Below are positions 35,791 through 46,799 of a stretch of DNA of 64,000 nt, one piece after another; the first letter of the stretch is position 1; each line of letters opens with the position of its first letter. The DNA comes from Rusavskia elegans (taxonomy: Eukaryota; Ascomycota; Lecanoromycetes; Teloschistales; Teloschistaceae), in NCBI GenBank assembly GCA_011316305.1, contig SAUG01000180.1:1-64000 (forward strand), written 5' to 3'. Below the pieces are notes generated by a model. The model saw nothing but the letters and a program-made list of their open reading frames with translations. It was not told the origin of the DNA and ran no database searches. Position numbers and translations under genes: made by a program.

Positions 35791-36341
35791 TTACTCGACC
35801 ACGATGGCAACATACCATTTGATATTGAATTGACCTGGAGGATCCAAAGCTCCACCAGTCAAAGCTTGGAAAGCTCCGTGACTTAGGTCTGGCAACCCCA
35901 TCCTCGTCAGCTGCCCCTTCTTATACCTCAAAGATCTTACACAATTCAGAACTAACCAAGATGGTTCGAATCGCACCCAGGGCACGTATCTGCTACGGTT
36001 GCCACAACTACCTTTCCTTGGCCGTTGTTGTTCTGCCCTCCGCCGTTATTGGTGATCTCGATCTTGCGACCGCAATACGTGGGAGGATATCCGCTGCCTT
36101 GCCAGGAGGGCGAGAGCGCAATAATTCTGTCAGATTCGGCGTGTACCTGGCCACAGGAACCGGCAGCGCCATTCTGCTCGTAGAAAGTCGCAATGCCGTA
36201 GTGATCAACACGCTTGTGAAGGACATTATTGACCGGAGCAGGCTCGGCCAATGGCTGGGCCAAGGGGGATGCGAGTGTTGTCGCAGCCAGAATGGCACTG
36301 ACAACGATAGCGTTGAGGCCGATCATTTTCAGGTGCTTCAA
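35791..36341 (-). CDS. Secreted RlpA-like double-psi beta-barrel protein (two exons)
   Basis: Model: exon 1 36341-35957, intron 35956-35889 (68 bp, GTTAGT..CCAG), exon 2 35888-35791; 160 residues. The splice joins ..CPGCDSNHL to DLSHGAFQAL, giving the continuous family signature DTCPGC..LDLS.GAF. Residues 1-24 look like a signal peptide (MIGLNAIVVSAILAATTLAS), followed by a short pro-region ending in the Kex2-like dibasic HKR before VDHYGIATFYE. The mature part has GSCGQ, ALSPSW, TYCGRKIEITN and VADTCPGC, as in fungal RlpA/barwin/expansin-like proteins. Such proteins are exported and several are abundant during host colonisation; no enzymatic activity is certain. The frame is intact despite lying close to the transposon block. 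A second Met six codons in could also be the start. Confidence 0.88.
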
Positions 36342-38689
36342 AAGTACTGAGAAGACTGGATAGTAGAGGTTCGGATGACTGAGTGCAGCAGGATTGCTTT
36401 GGAAGGATTTTTGGTCCTTTTATCAAGGCGCTGCAGTATGTTCACCGCCCTTTTACCAAAACTTTTTCCATCTTACCTACTGTCTCTCGATACCTCAGCT
36501 GACAGTGCAGGTGTGATATTGCCAGTGTATCGCGAACCCCACCAAGTTGGGCTCACCGTTCAACCCTTAATACAATTGGATGACATGCAGATAATCGACG
36601 CAAGGTTTCCAAAGTCAAGGGTGAGCCCTCCGGACTTTCCCGGTGAGACCTGCAAGCTCATTTATGTCCAATACCCACCATGATGTGCTCACCGTTTGAC
36701 CATGAAGACCGTTCGCAGACTTGGAAGATAATGCTCGGTGAGCTTCCGAAGTCAGAGTGTATGTTGTAATATCCGAACTCTTCCGCTGTGATACCTCAGA
36801 ATTTCCCGTTTTCGGAGACTTTTGGTACACTCGGGACCGATTTATGTCCGAGTACCACCATGTTACAACTTTACCTCTCCCACTGCCTGATGCTGTTTGT
36901 AGCCTTCCACTGGCCAGTCTGGACAGGTATAATTGTACCTCTTCCAGCAGCGCCTCTCCTTCAAGAGATGACGAATACCACGTCTTGAAAACGGGGATAC
37001 AAACTCCGAACTCTTTGTCACTCGGACACCTCTTGTACAACGGTCGGGGTTTACGTCCAGTGTCGGTCGGCTTCTATCCGTTCGTCACCATACCACTGTC
37101 AAGGTTCGGTCCAACCGTCATCATGCTCCAGAGTTCTACTCCTCCGGCATCTCTCCATAGTCCGTCAGGACAGAAAAACCAGGGTCGGGAAGCACAAAGC
37201 TGATATACATGGCTTAGTGACCCGTAGTGCAGTCATTAGCCGCTTGTCAGCTGACTGCAGTTCAGCGACTCTTTCACTTGGTGATTGCCGAGGAAATAAT
37301 AAGAAAAGGTGAAGTCTTACTGAAAACGACCCACATTACTTGACCTTTTTCTACTTCAAACCCAGCTCCCGAAATCCTACATTGACCGCTTGCATAGAAG
37401 ATCGCCCCGATTTCCAAGACTGTCCTTACAGGAACCCTCCACACTTTTGTAGTAGCAAGAATCGGGTACTTGTGGGATGAACATTTGAAAGCCGAAGGAG
37501 GATGCATGTGAGTTTGAAACATAATAATTCGTGATGGTGATCGACAATGGTCAGAAATCTATGGAAAAGCTAGTTCATGGGAGGTGGTGGGCACCAAGGA
37601 ATCACTAAGCCTATTAGAGAAAGTCACTTGCCTGATCAATCCCATAATGTGCTGGAGCCTCCGCCTGCAGGCGCTCAACTTTTTACCTCTAGGGTATGGT
37701 TTCAATAGCAAATGGCTGGGCATTTGAGACCAACCTTCGGAATTTGTACGACATCATCCGTTTGTAATCTGAAGGAAAGAGCCCCCGAGCGGAAGCGGAA
37801 GAAGTACAAATGCAGGGGTCAGATTCAAGGCCTAGCCAAGGAGGAGTAATCCTACATCATGATTTATAAGGTCCATTCAATCTCGCGCGAAGTGTTATAC
37901 ACTTCGCCTACTACCCATCTACGATCTTCATACCCTCCTCCCCGTATATCATGCTCCCTGGCTCTCCGCTGGAAGTTCGCACGCCGTCGGTGCTGTCCTC
38001 TAGCCCGACGTTGTGGAGATCCTGCCCGTGCCTTTCGAAATCGATATTGGTGCTGAAGTCATCGAATTTGAAGTACTCGGCTATATCACCTTGGTAAGGC
38101 TTCCGGCGTCCCTGTATATGCTTCCTGGATCAACATTATGCGCAATGTCTTTGTGGAAACCCCTGCAGTCACATACTTTTGTTCGAAAATATTACCAAAT
38201 GGACCACCACATTCGTCGTACTGGCATGTTAGTTCAGGCTGCCGAGGGGTCTTTCTAGCCCTAGCTGGTTTGGTCATGAGCATGCGCCCAGTAGCCTGCT
38301 ACTGCGATCGTCGCGCGAGTGTCTGTACCTGGACGCCAATGGTGGACCTTGATAGTCTGGCGTCCACTCGCACTCATCCTTCGCTGGAACCCCTGGTGGC
38401 TTGCTGTTGGAGCGGAGAGCCTGATGCTAATCTCAAAGACGGGCTGAAGCCTGCGAGCTGTGGTACTGGCTACATGGTATACGGTAGCACGATCTAGGTA
38501 ATAAAGCAATGGTTTCTTCGTTTACAATACTACACCGAGAATCTTAGCACCCAATCATTCATCTTAGCTGCCGTTGGCCCTATACCTAACCTCTATTACA
38601 TGTCAATCCCGGCTCTCCTCCTGTCGCGCATCCATGGCGACGAGTTGCGAGGTGTGTCTTGCACCTGGTACCAGGGACGAAACAATGCT
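36342..38689. other. Long intergenic region without a supportable gene
   Basis: Overlapping open frames occur on both strands but none shows a domain or splice structure. Two diverged direct repeats are visible: atttatgtccaatacccacc (36661-36680) against atttatgtccgagtaccacc (36840-36859), with CCGAA/TTCGG-rich surroundings. A minus-strand frame at 38086-38283 contains CQYDECGGPFGN, which could be a degenerate zinc finger, but I cannot support a gene. The 5' control region of the RlpA-like gene should lie in the first few hundred bases. Confidence 0.4.
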
Positions 38690-40784
38690 CTAATTCTCGA
38701 TCACCCCGCCCATCCTCAAGTCCCATTGAAGTACTGAGAATCCTCCATTCGAAGGATAACTTGTATCCAAGTTGAGTATTTCCTCTTCCCTGAGAAGTCT
38801 ATGGACAAGGTGCGAGCACAGTGGAGCCGTGATCATAAGCTTCAACGTTGGTCCGTGAATCATTTCCTGACATCGATGCGTCAGGTTCGTCAGCATGGAT
38901 AGCACCTCCATGCATTCATCCTCACGTTCCGTGTCTTCATAGTAGGAGATCCCGTCAAGTATGCAGAACAGGATCGTACCAGCCGGGAGTGCTCTCACCA
39001 GCCTGTCAAAGATATCGTTCAAGTTCCCTAGATCCAGGTCTTTATCAACTACGGACACATCCTCCAGAATCGCCCGGGGGAGAAAGTCCAGAATCTGGTG
39101 GATGAGCTGCGAGAGTATACTATTCAGCATGCCCGGCGGATGAGCATCAGCATCCGTTCGCATATTGGTATGCAACCCACAAAACCAGCGAACACCCAAG
39201 TGCTGGTAAGCAGCCTTCACATCAGCTTGCCATGAACGGTTCAATACGTTGTCAATAAGTTTGGCGCAGAAGTACGACAAAGGTGATTGGCGCACTTCGT
39301 CTTCGTTCGAGAACATTTGCCCGTTGACCAGTAAGATGCTGGAGGAGGTACTGGTCAACCATGTTTGTAGACGCGGTGACATGATAAGGGCAACAGCTCG
39401 AGCTTGAGATGGAAGACTCAGGGTGTGGATAAGTCGTAGTTGGGTGGCTGTGTCCGATGAAGCCACGTCTGTTTCTCTGTCGATATCGAGTCTGCCTAAG
39501 ACTGTCTTCAATTGCTTTGAATACTCCTCTGGCCCGACGGCTGTGTTTGGTGAAGGTGGTCGACTATGGTTATCACTGAAAGTCAATGCTGGGTTTCCAG
39601 ACTTCAACAATTTTCTATCACGAACTAACTCTGCTGGAAGTAAAGGGCTAGCTTTCAGGAAGTTGAGTTGTTGATTGAGCGACTCGGCCATAGATTCAAG
39701 TCTCCTTTGCGACTCGGCCATAGCTTCAATCTTGCTGCCTTGACACTGAAAAGTTTCAGACAGATCTTGATGGTACATCGCAAGGGTGTTGAAGCCATGG
39801 TCTTGGTGTCGGGCTGATGAGATCATCAGCTTGGTCATATCCTTCTCGCCTTCATACATGACCTGTTGGCGCTGCATGAAGTTGATCTCTGCTTGCACAG
39901 TAAGTCGGTTCGCACAGTGATCAACAAGCTTGATCTTGTCCTGGAGTCCTTTGCCACTCAGGTTCTGCCTGAAGACTGCGGAGCTCAGCCGACCTATCCC
40001 ACAATATTGGCTGACTGGTGCATACTCACGAGCAACGTGCTTCTGATAATCCCGAACAATCGCATCCAGCGTATCAAGGATAGCTACGTAGAGGTCTGCA
40101 CTACATGCGTGCAGCTCTGTAGAATCTGCGAAGATGTTGAGGTATTGCTTGGCTTTTGACAACGTTGAAGGGATGCCGTCAACGATATCATTGATACTCT
40201 CACGGATATCAGCCATTTGATGTGCAGCCTATCTATTATTAACAGTGTCGGTGCAACTTCCTTTGTTGCCCCGCGCGATGGGTTCCTGTGTACGCACCCC
40301 CAGGACCAGTGTCAGACCTCCACAAAGGACCGAAAGATATTGGGATCCTGTGGGGAGTAGCTTCAGCCACGACTGGAAGCTCTCGCTGTTGTCGGCAAAC
40401 CGGCGCAGTCGAGTGCGCCAAAAGCCTCTGAAGCCTTTGGATGTCTCGACGTCACGTTCTTGGGAGATACGTTGCTGGACAGCAAGAACTTCGTCCCAAG
40501 TATGCTCCGCACAGAGATTCATCTCCATACTTCCGTACCGTCTAGCGTAGAATGAGATTGTTGCTAATGAAGTATTACAGATCTGGTTTTGCTGCATCGG
40601 TAAGTAGATCGAATCTGGCCTTTTCCTTGTTGTAAAAGATACAGGGGTCATCCGTATTGAGAGCTGGATGGTACGTTCCATCCAGCCTGTTTTGCATCCA
40701 GGCGGCAGCGTCGTCTGCGGGACTGTCAGACAAAAATAGGCCTCTACCAAACGACCCTGAAAGTCCAGTTCCAATCGATTGCAT
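38690..40784 (-). CDS. DUF7708 / STAND-like N-terminal protein (three exons)
   Basis: Model: exon 1 40784-40579, intron 40578-40542 (37 bp, unusually short), exon 2 40541-40298, intron 40297-40229 (69 bp, GTGCGT..ATAG), exon 3 40228-38690; about 662 residues. The second intron is well supported: it joins SVLCGGLTLVLG to AAHQMADIRESI, restoring the DUF7708 core preceded by WDEVL and followed by LYVAILDTLDAIVRDY. If the first intron is wrong, the Met at 40528 is the alternative start. The C-terminal half contains LLVNGQ, SPLSYFCAKLIDNVL, ILSQLIHQILDFLPRAI and TILFCILDGISYYED, the layout of fungal STAND/NACHT relatives. The Gly-x-x-x-x-Gly-Lys-Ser P-loop is absent, so nucleotide binding is doubtful. 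The family is linked to non-self recognition by association only. No internal stop in the exons. Confidence 0.75.
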
Positions 40785-41205
40785 TGCGCCTTTATTACAG
40801 CAAGAAGAAGTGTTCTTAGGATCTGAAAATTCACAATCATGGAGCCCCGGATGAAGTCATTTCGCTGCACCATATGAGCGCTTTGCGAGAGTCAGTGTCA
40901 ATGAAAGCCGCGTCATGAGACAATTGCCCGGGCATGCACATATAAATGCCTGCCCCAAGAAGATCCAATGATCAAGGATAAAATTTGACACTCTGCGCAG
41001 AACGAGGCTCCAGGTATCATTCAAGCAGCAACCCCGCTGTCCCGATCGAGAACGATCGCCTCGGGAGGCCAATCAATTGCATTGCTGCACGGCTAATGTG
41101 GTGTTCTGTTACATCTGCAGTGAGGATCACGTACCGCTGTTTCTGGGCAGCCAATGAAGTACGTTACAGGACACACACACTGGAGAGGCTGGGATAAGAC
41201 TGGGC

Positions 41206-41616
41206 GTGCTGTTCACGGTTGTTATCGTTGCTAAATGCCAGGCTACCCATTATTCTCCTCATTCATACGACCGGGATCTGGAGCCATATGTATGTACAAG
41301 AAAACCCGAGAGTGGGTCATGGGGCATGGAAGAGACGATAAGATGTACAAGGAAGAACTCAAATGCTTCCACAAAAGCTTTTTACTACCACACCTGGGAA
41401 TCCTCATATGCTGATTGGTGGTGCCCACTCTTGGGAGCTCCCTATCTGGCAATGGACGAAGCGGACAAAGTTGGGCAACTCACGCTGATCTTACTGGAGG
41501 CCAAAAACAAATATAATATGCCAATGACTAGAAGGGAGCTCCAATACAAATTCTCATGCCCTGAAAGGCTGAAGAATGTTCGGTCTCAGCTTTCAAGGTT
41601 GGAATTTTCCATCTAG
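41206..41616 (+). CDS. Hypothetical protein, weak
   Basis: An ATG-initiated frame of 136 codons. Its C-terminal half (ADKVGQLTLILLEAKNK, then MTRRELQYKFSCPERLK) looks protein-like and lysine/arginine-rich. I recognise no domain, and no second exon was found. The rest of 40785-42135 shows nothing else I can support. Confidence 0.25.
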   Translation: MLFTVVIVAKCQATHYSPHSYDRDLEPYVCTRKPESGSWGMEETIRCTRKNSNASTKAFYYHTWESSYADWWCPLLGAPYLAMDEADKVGQLTLILLEAKNKYNMPMTRRELQYKFSCPERLKNVRSQLSRLEFSI

Positions 41617-42135
41617 CATTTCTGTATCTGAAAAGGGTGCAGACAGAATCGTCTGCGGAAACACTCACTTGCATGAGGGTGTGCAGCCTCTACATCCATC
41701 GGGCGGGAGTTGGCTATGCAGCCAAGCCTGCGCCCCCTCTAGCTTATATTCGCCTGCAGCAGCACCAGGCAGTCCCTGGTCCAGCCGACCGTCAAAACTG
41801 GCCGGAGCCTCATACACACTGATAGCCGTACGATTCCATTCCCCCAACGCCCCGTGTGGCATGGAATTTTCTCGCCTTGCTCCTTGTACTGGCTGGTCTC
41901 TCGAGTGAAGTACTTGTCCATACAGATATCCTTCTACGAACCGATCGTTGCTTACTCTTTATCCTGTTTCTATTGGGCTCTACAAGCAATCGCGCTTCTG
42001 GTAGCGAGGCCATCTCGTAACTCGATAGTCTACTCATTGGCTCTACCTCCACCCTCAAGGATATCTCTGGAGGCAAATATACCCTGCGGCGATCGGTCAA
42101 TCGTGTTGCATATAGCTCCCCGGAAGCTCGTTGAC

Positions 42136-45100
42136 ATGGCTGATCCAAACATGTCGAACATTTCGCTCTCAAGAAATATTGAGGCAGAAAAAATTCCATC
42201 GCACCATGATGGTGGTCCTGCTAATCCTTCGTTGTGTCAAAGTGCAACGGTTGGAGACACTTCCAAAGGGTCTGATGAAGCTCATAGTAATGTAAATGAG
42301 CCGCTTGAAACCAACGAGAGCATTCCAAACGAGCAGTACGAAGCGGAGGGCGTAGGCGGTAGCGCCATAGATGCCGTCGACGACAACATCAGTATCACTA
42401 GTATTCAGATACTCCAGATAGAGAAGGAAGAGGTGTAGAAAGAGGTGCAGCAAATTCTTCCGTCCGATTCTACCTTTGCAAAGACTAGGAAGATCCGTGA
42501 CAAATTCGCCAAAGCGAGCGGGCTTTACGTCCAAGGCCTCGAAGCTCGGGTCCGCACGTTGGAAACCCAAATAAGGGATATTCAGGTACGAACGGGCTTG
42601 AAAATAAAGGAAGAGGACGTAGGGTGCGTTCCCCCAACACGGATCCGTGACTGATAATCACGCCCTTTCTTCAACAACAAGGCGCTTATGTCATATAGTG
42701 TCTCGCCGTCTTTAGATGGGCCGTGTTCCCCCTTTAGGGCTCTAAATCCTGTACATTTGACTACGAGGGACCTGAAGAACAAATCATGGGACGATCTGAC
42801 TAAAGATGGCGCTGCGTGCCTTGTTTTGGGATTTACGTCTGGCTTAGACTCTTTACAGGGCGAATTGTTGCGCCCTCTAAAAAACGGCAATGGGGGAGGT
42901 CCAACCATCCAACCCATGGAGAGAACTCAATATCGAGCAGCGGAACTCGCTCGGATAATGTTCATATCTCCATGGTTCTTCGTCGTAATTCAGCTGCTGA
43001 CCGGCCAAGAACCTCCCGAAGTTGATGACTAATGGATTTATCCTTTCAAGTATCCTCTCACCTACTCGGAACATATCAAGATATTTGTAGAACTTCTAAA
43101 GGAAGTGGAGGTTGACTCCATGAATGTCAATGACATGTTGACAACGCTGACCGAGGTCATCAGAAAGGTAGCCACAAGTCTTGGTCCAAAGCGGGACGAC
43201 GTCGAAATCTCGACTGAAAACACTGCGAAGATATGCCAAAGATACGAGTTTTTTGACGGACATTCTGCTAAGACCAAGCAAAGCGCAACAGCCGCGCCGA
43301 TGAATCAAGGCCAGGAAGACGCATCTGGAAACGGTACTCCAACGGGACAGCCAATATCATCGGGAAAAGTAGATCAGCCACCAAGATTCAGGTGCACGTG
43401 CCTTAAGGATGCTGGAGATCATCTACAGGTGCTGTGTCAAGTGATTGAGCTCTACTTATCGGACCTACTATCAAAACAGAATGCTATTGTCAATCATAAA
43501 CTTGAAAAGATCAGGTTCCGAGATCTCTGGCTTTTGTTCAAGCCCGGCGATCTTGTCATAACGTCTCAAAAGCCACATCTAGCGCGTAGAGTGCTTCGTG
43601 TCCGTGGTGGTCGGCCTCTACTGAGGAAGTATCTTATACACTCTGAATACGCCCCGTCAGGGACAAACACGTACGAAGATCCCGGTCGGAAAGCGGGAAT
43701 CTCGCCCTTCGTCATTGACTCCGTGGGAATAGACTTCGATGGAGCGAAATTTGGTCCTATACATGAGAGAGCTGACATCAGCGAATTCGATGATGAGAAA
43801 AACATCGTTGAGCTGGAAGTCTATCCAATGGGCTTCAGTAAGAATGCAAAAGCTCTGAGGGAAATACTACTTAACCGAGGGCAACGTTTTGCACAACTCC
43901 GAAGTTGCAAGCACAAAAGATATACAGGACTGAGTCTCACTGACCCGGCGGAAGAGGTAAGAGCATGATCCACGCTCAGTGGCTCGTGACATCAGGCTGA
44001 CAGTCTCTAACACCGACAAGATTGATAGCGAAGTCATAGTAGATTTCACATCGGCATTCCGACAGTTCCACACGTGGAAGCCGCTATTGGGCATAAAAGA
44101 TTTCGTGCATCCAGATTGCAGGGAGCTATACGAAGACGTGTGTATAGGAAAGGAATGCTTTCACTTGTCGCATAATCGAATCTGTGATGATACAGCGCTC
44201 GACAATTTCTTGTCCGACGCTTTCATCAACGACGAGACCAATGGACTACTACACCGAAGTGCATACGACAGTCAGGCTCTCAGCGAAGATCAATTGATCT
44301 TGTTGCCATACCGTGTACAGGGATATTCACTCCGGAGCCGTATTTTTCGTCCGTCGAAGTTCCCCAATCTAAATGGGATTGCTGACGTTCGAGAACAGTC
44401 CCGCTAAACATTGACCATCTTTCCGATATCGAGGATGACGACGCCCCTGAGAGCGTATCCTCGGACTTTGATGACCTGGTCATTCGCGAGGAATATAAAA
44501 GAGCTGTCAAGGCTTTAGTCAAGTCTCACTCCCTTAGTCCAGGGAATCGCCACCAGGTGGACCTGGTGCGTGGGAAGGGCAAAGGGCTGATAATTCTCCT
44601 ACACGGGGTCCCTGGTGTCGGGAAAACATCGACAGCTGAATGTGTTGCCGCGTACACCAAAAGGCCACTGTTTCCCATAACGTGTGGTGATATTGGTCAA
44701 ACCGCTCTGGAGGTAGAGACCAACCTCGAGCAAATCTTCCTACTGGCCCGGAAATGGGGCTGTGTACTACTGCTCGACGAAGCTGATGTCTTCCTAGCCA
44801 AACGTGAACGAGACAGTATAGACAGAAAATCGAATCGGTGCATTTGACGAGGCCTTCATCTCTCGCATCCACATGAGTCTCTACTACCCCGACCTCAACC
44901 AAGAAAATACATTCAAAGTCTGGACAATGAACCTCGACCGACTGAAGCGATCTGGCCGCAACATCTACATCGACAACGACTCCATCAAAACTTTCGCCGG
45001 GAACCACTGGAAAGACGGCCATCGATGGAACGGCCGACAGATCCGTAACGCCTTTCAAACTGCCCTGCGCTGGCAGAATACGACTTCCACGATAAACGTC

Positions 45101-45567
45101 GAATGTGCGAGGAGATCGGCGATAAGCCTCCATCCAAGCCTGCGCTCCTTGCAGACCATTTTAAAGCCGTGGCAGAAACCAGCGCGCAATTCCATGACTA
45201 CTTGACCGATGTCCTTGGCGGATCAACCCACAAGACAAAAGCCAAGATGGGAGAAGTACGCAGCGATTCTTGGCAGGATCGCGGTGTAGAAACACCGTCG
45301 GGGAAGAAGTATAGTACAGAACGCGCCGCCAGAATGAAAGCGCCACAGAACGATAGACTGGGCGTCGGTAAGCCGCCTCCACCGCAGCACGAGGCGGCCT
45401 TGACGGCTACCGATCCAATCAGAACAGTGATCTCGGAGGGATCAAAAGCTGCTTCGGCAGAGAAAAGCGAGGCAGAAGAGTTTCAGCAAATGTTGGAGGA
45501 AGAAAAGAAGCAAGAGAAGATGGCACGCTTCGAAAAGTATAAGCAGATGCAGGCTAAAGGCCAGTGA
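42136..45567 (+). pseudogene. AAA+ ATPase with DUF7025, decayed
   Basis: Start ATG 42136 (MADPNMSNISLS). The frame continues through an N-terminal coiled-coil-like stretch (LYVQGLEARVRTLETQIRDI), DUF7025 (KIRFRDLWLLFKPGDLV near 43505; YTGLSL near 43920), an intron 43957-44020 (GTAAGA..CTAAC..ACAAG), an intron 44349-44398, and an AAA+ core. Walker A is GVPGVGKT at 44605-44628 and Walker B is VLLLDEAD near 44764. Lesions: in-frame TAG 42436, TGA-TAA 42652-42657 and TAA 43030, each one C-to-T from a sense codon (CAG, CGA, CAA, CAA). A deletion of roughly 25 codons after KRERDSIDRK (about 44830) removes the Sensor 1 region and shifts frame, and a one-base deletion lies near 45068. The C-terminal part is conserved to the stop at 45565. 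The family is large in fungi; its cellular role is mostly unknown. Confidence 0.8.
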
Positions 45568-46799
45568 TCAGAAAATCTCTTCTGCTCTTTCCAAAGGCCT
45601 ATCGAATCTGACTTGTGCATCCAGGAGGTACAGATTTCTTGACATAACTGGTGGTAGGAAATTACTGTACTATCTTCCAAGCTACTGCCAACACCTGGTT
45701 CTTTTGCGTTCCTATATAGTAGTCTAACCTTTTCTCCTCTCTATCGTATCCCTGACTGACTGCCTGGTGTTCAACCGATCAAACTACGTGGAAGAGCCCT
45801 TGAAACTCCTTAATAAACTGTACAGGTAGCATGCCCGTCCGTTTGATCCGCTTGCGCCTCACTTGGCGCCATTGCCGAGCCTACGCTTGATGACGCTGAG
45901 GCCCTGAGGTGACTATGTTCTTCTTCACGCCGTCGCTCAATTCCTTCAGAGTGTCCATTTTTTTCCCTCTTCCACGCCATTTGCTGGTTCAAGCACCAAA
46001 ACTAATCTCTCACGAGCACCACCTTTTTCCTTTCATCGGCATCCATAGCCCTTAGTCTGGTTTACTTCATGTAAACGGTCGCCATTTCCTTACCGGAAAG
46101 AGAATTTTGGTTGGACCTGTCGATGTATTCTCCGCCTGCGTACATCTAATGCGACATTGATGGTTGAGACAATGGAAAATGTGCGGAAAGCATACTTGTA
46201 GTGTCGAGTAGCAGAGAACAGACTACTCGACCACTCTGTAGCTGCCCGACGCCAGTCTCATCCGAGACGGCTTGGTAGGTTCGATATTGCCGTATCAGGC
46301 TCGTAGATCGAAGTCTCTTCTCTCCAATACCCTTATTGGGCCAAAACTTGAAGACTAGGAACCTGAGGCGCTGGAGATTCGGTGATAATGTTGTTGAAGC
46401 TGGAATCGGCTGTCTGATATAGATCCCGATTCGAGGGTCCTCAAAATCTCATGGTTATACTGCAGCTCTATATGCAGGCTGTCCAAACTGTGCCAAAAAT
46501 CGGAAGCGGTCTATTTCAACCGCCGTTTCAAGTTTCTATAAGCCCTAGATCGCTCCCTGAGAATCCCCAAAGATGGGTATTTAAAACGAGGTGCTTCTGC
46601 CACTGAGACCACGTTTCTATCTGCAAATAACTGCCCTCCAATTAGCACTGTACAAACAGGTCAAAAAGCCTCATCAGCGAGTTCGCCAAGAAAGGAATGC
46701 TCATATTTGCTTCCTGCAGATGAGTTCTCTAGCCACTGGAATGCGGCGGAGGTAGCGGGCCTGGACTGGCTCATTGACTATTCCGCATAGGATGCAGCT
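45568..46799. other. Intergenic region, nothing recognised
   Basis: Normal composition. Only short open frames without domains; no RNA gene or repeat seen. Confidence 0.4.

Noticed and set aside
36757..37203. A 148-codon plus-strand frame overlapping a 141-codon minus-strand frame
   Set aside because: Both strands open in GC-balanced DNA with low-complexity CCGAA/TTCGG content; no domain or splice structure.
44816..44840. An intron at the AAA+ reading-frame break
   Set aside because: Sequence expected for the Sensor 1 region is missing rather than interrupted, so splicing cannot restore it; a deletion explains it better.
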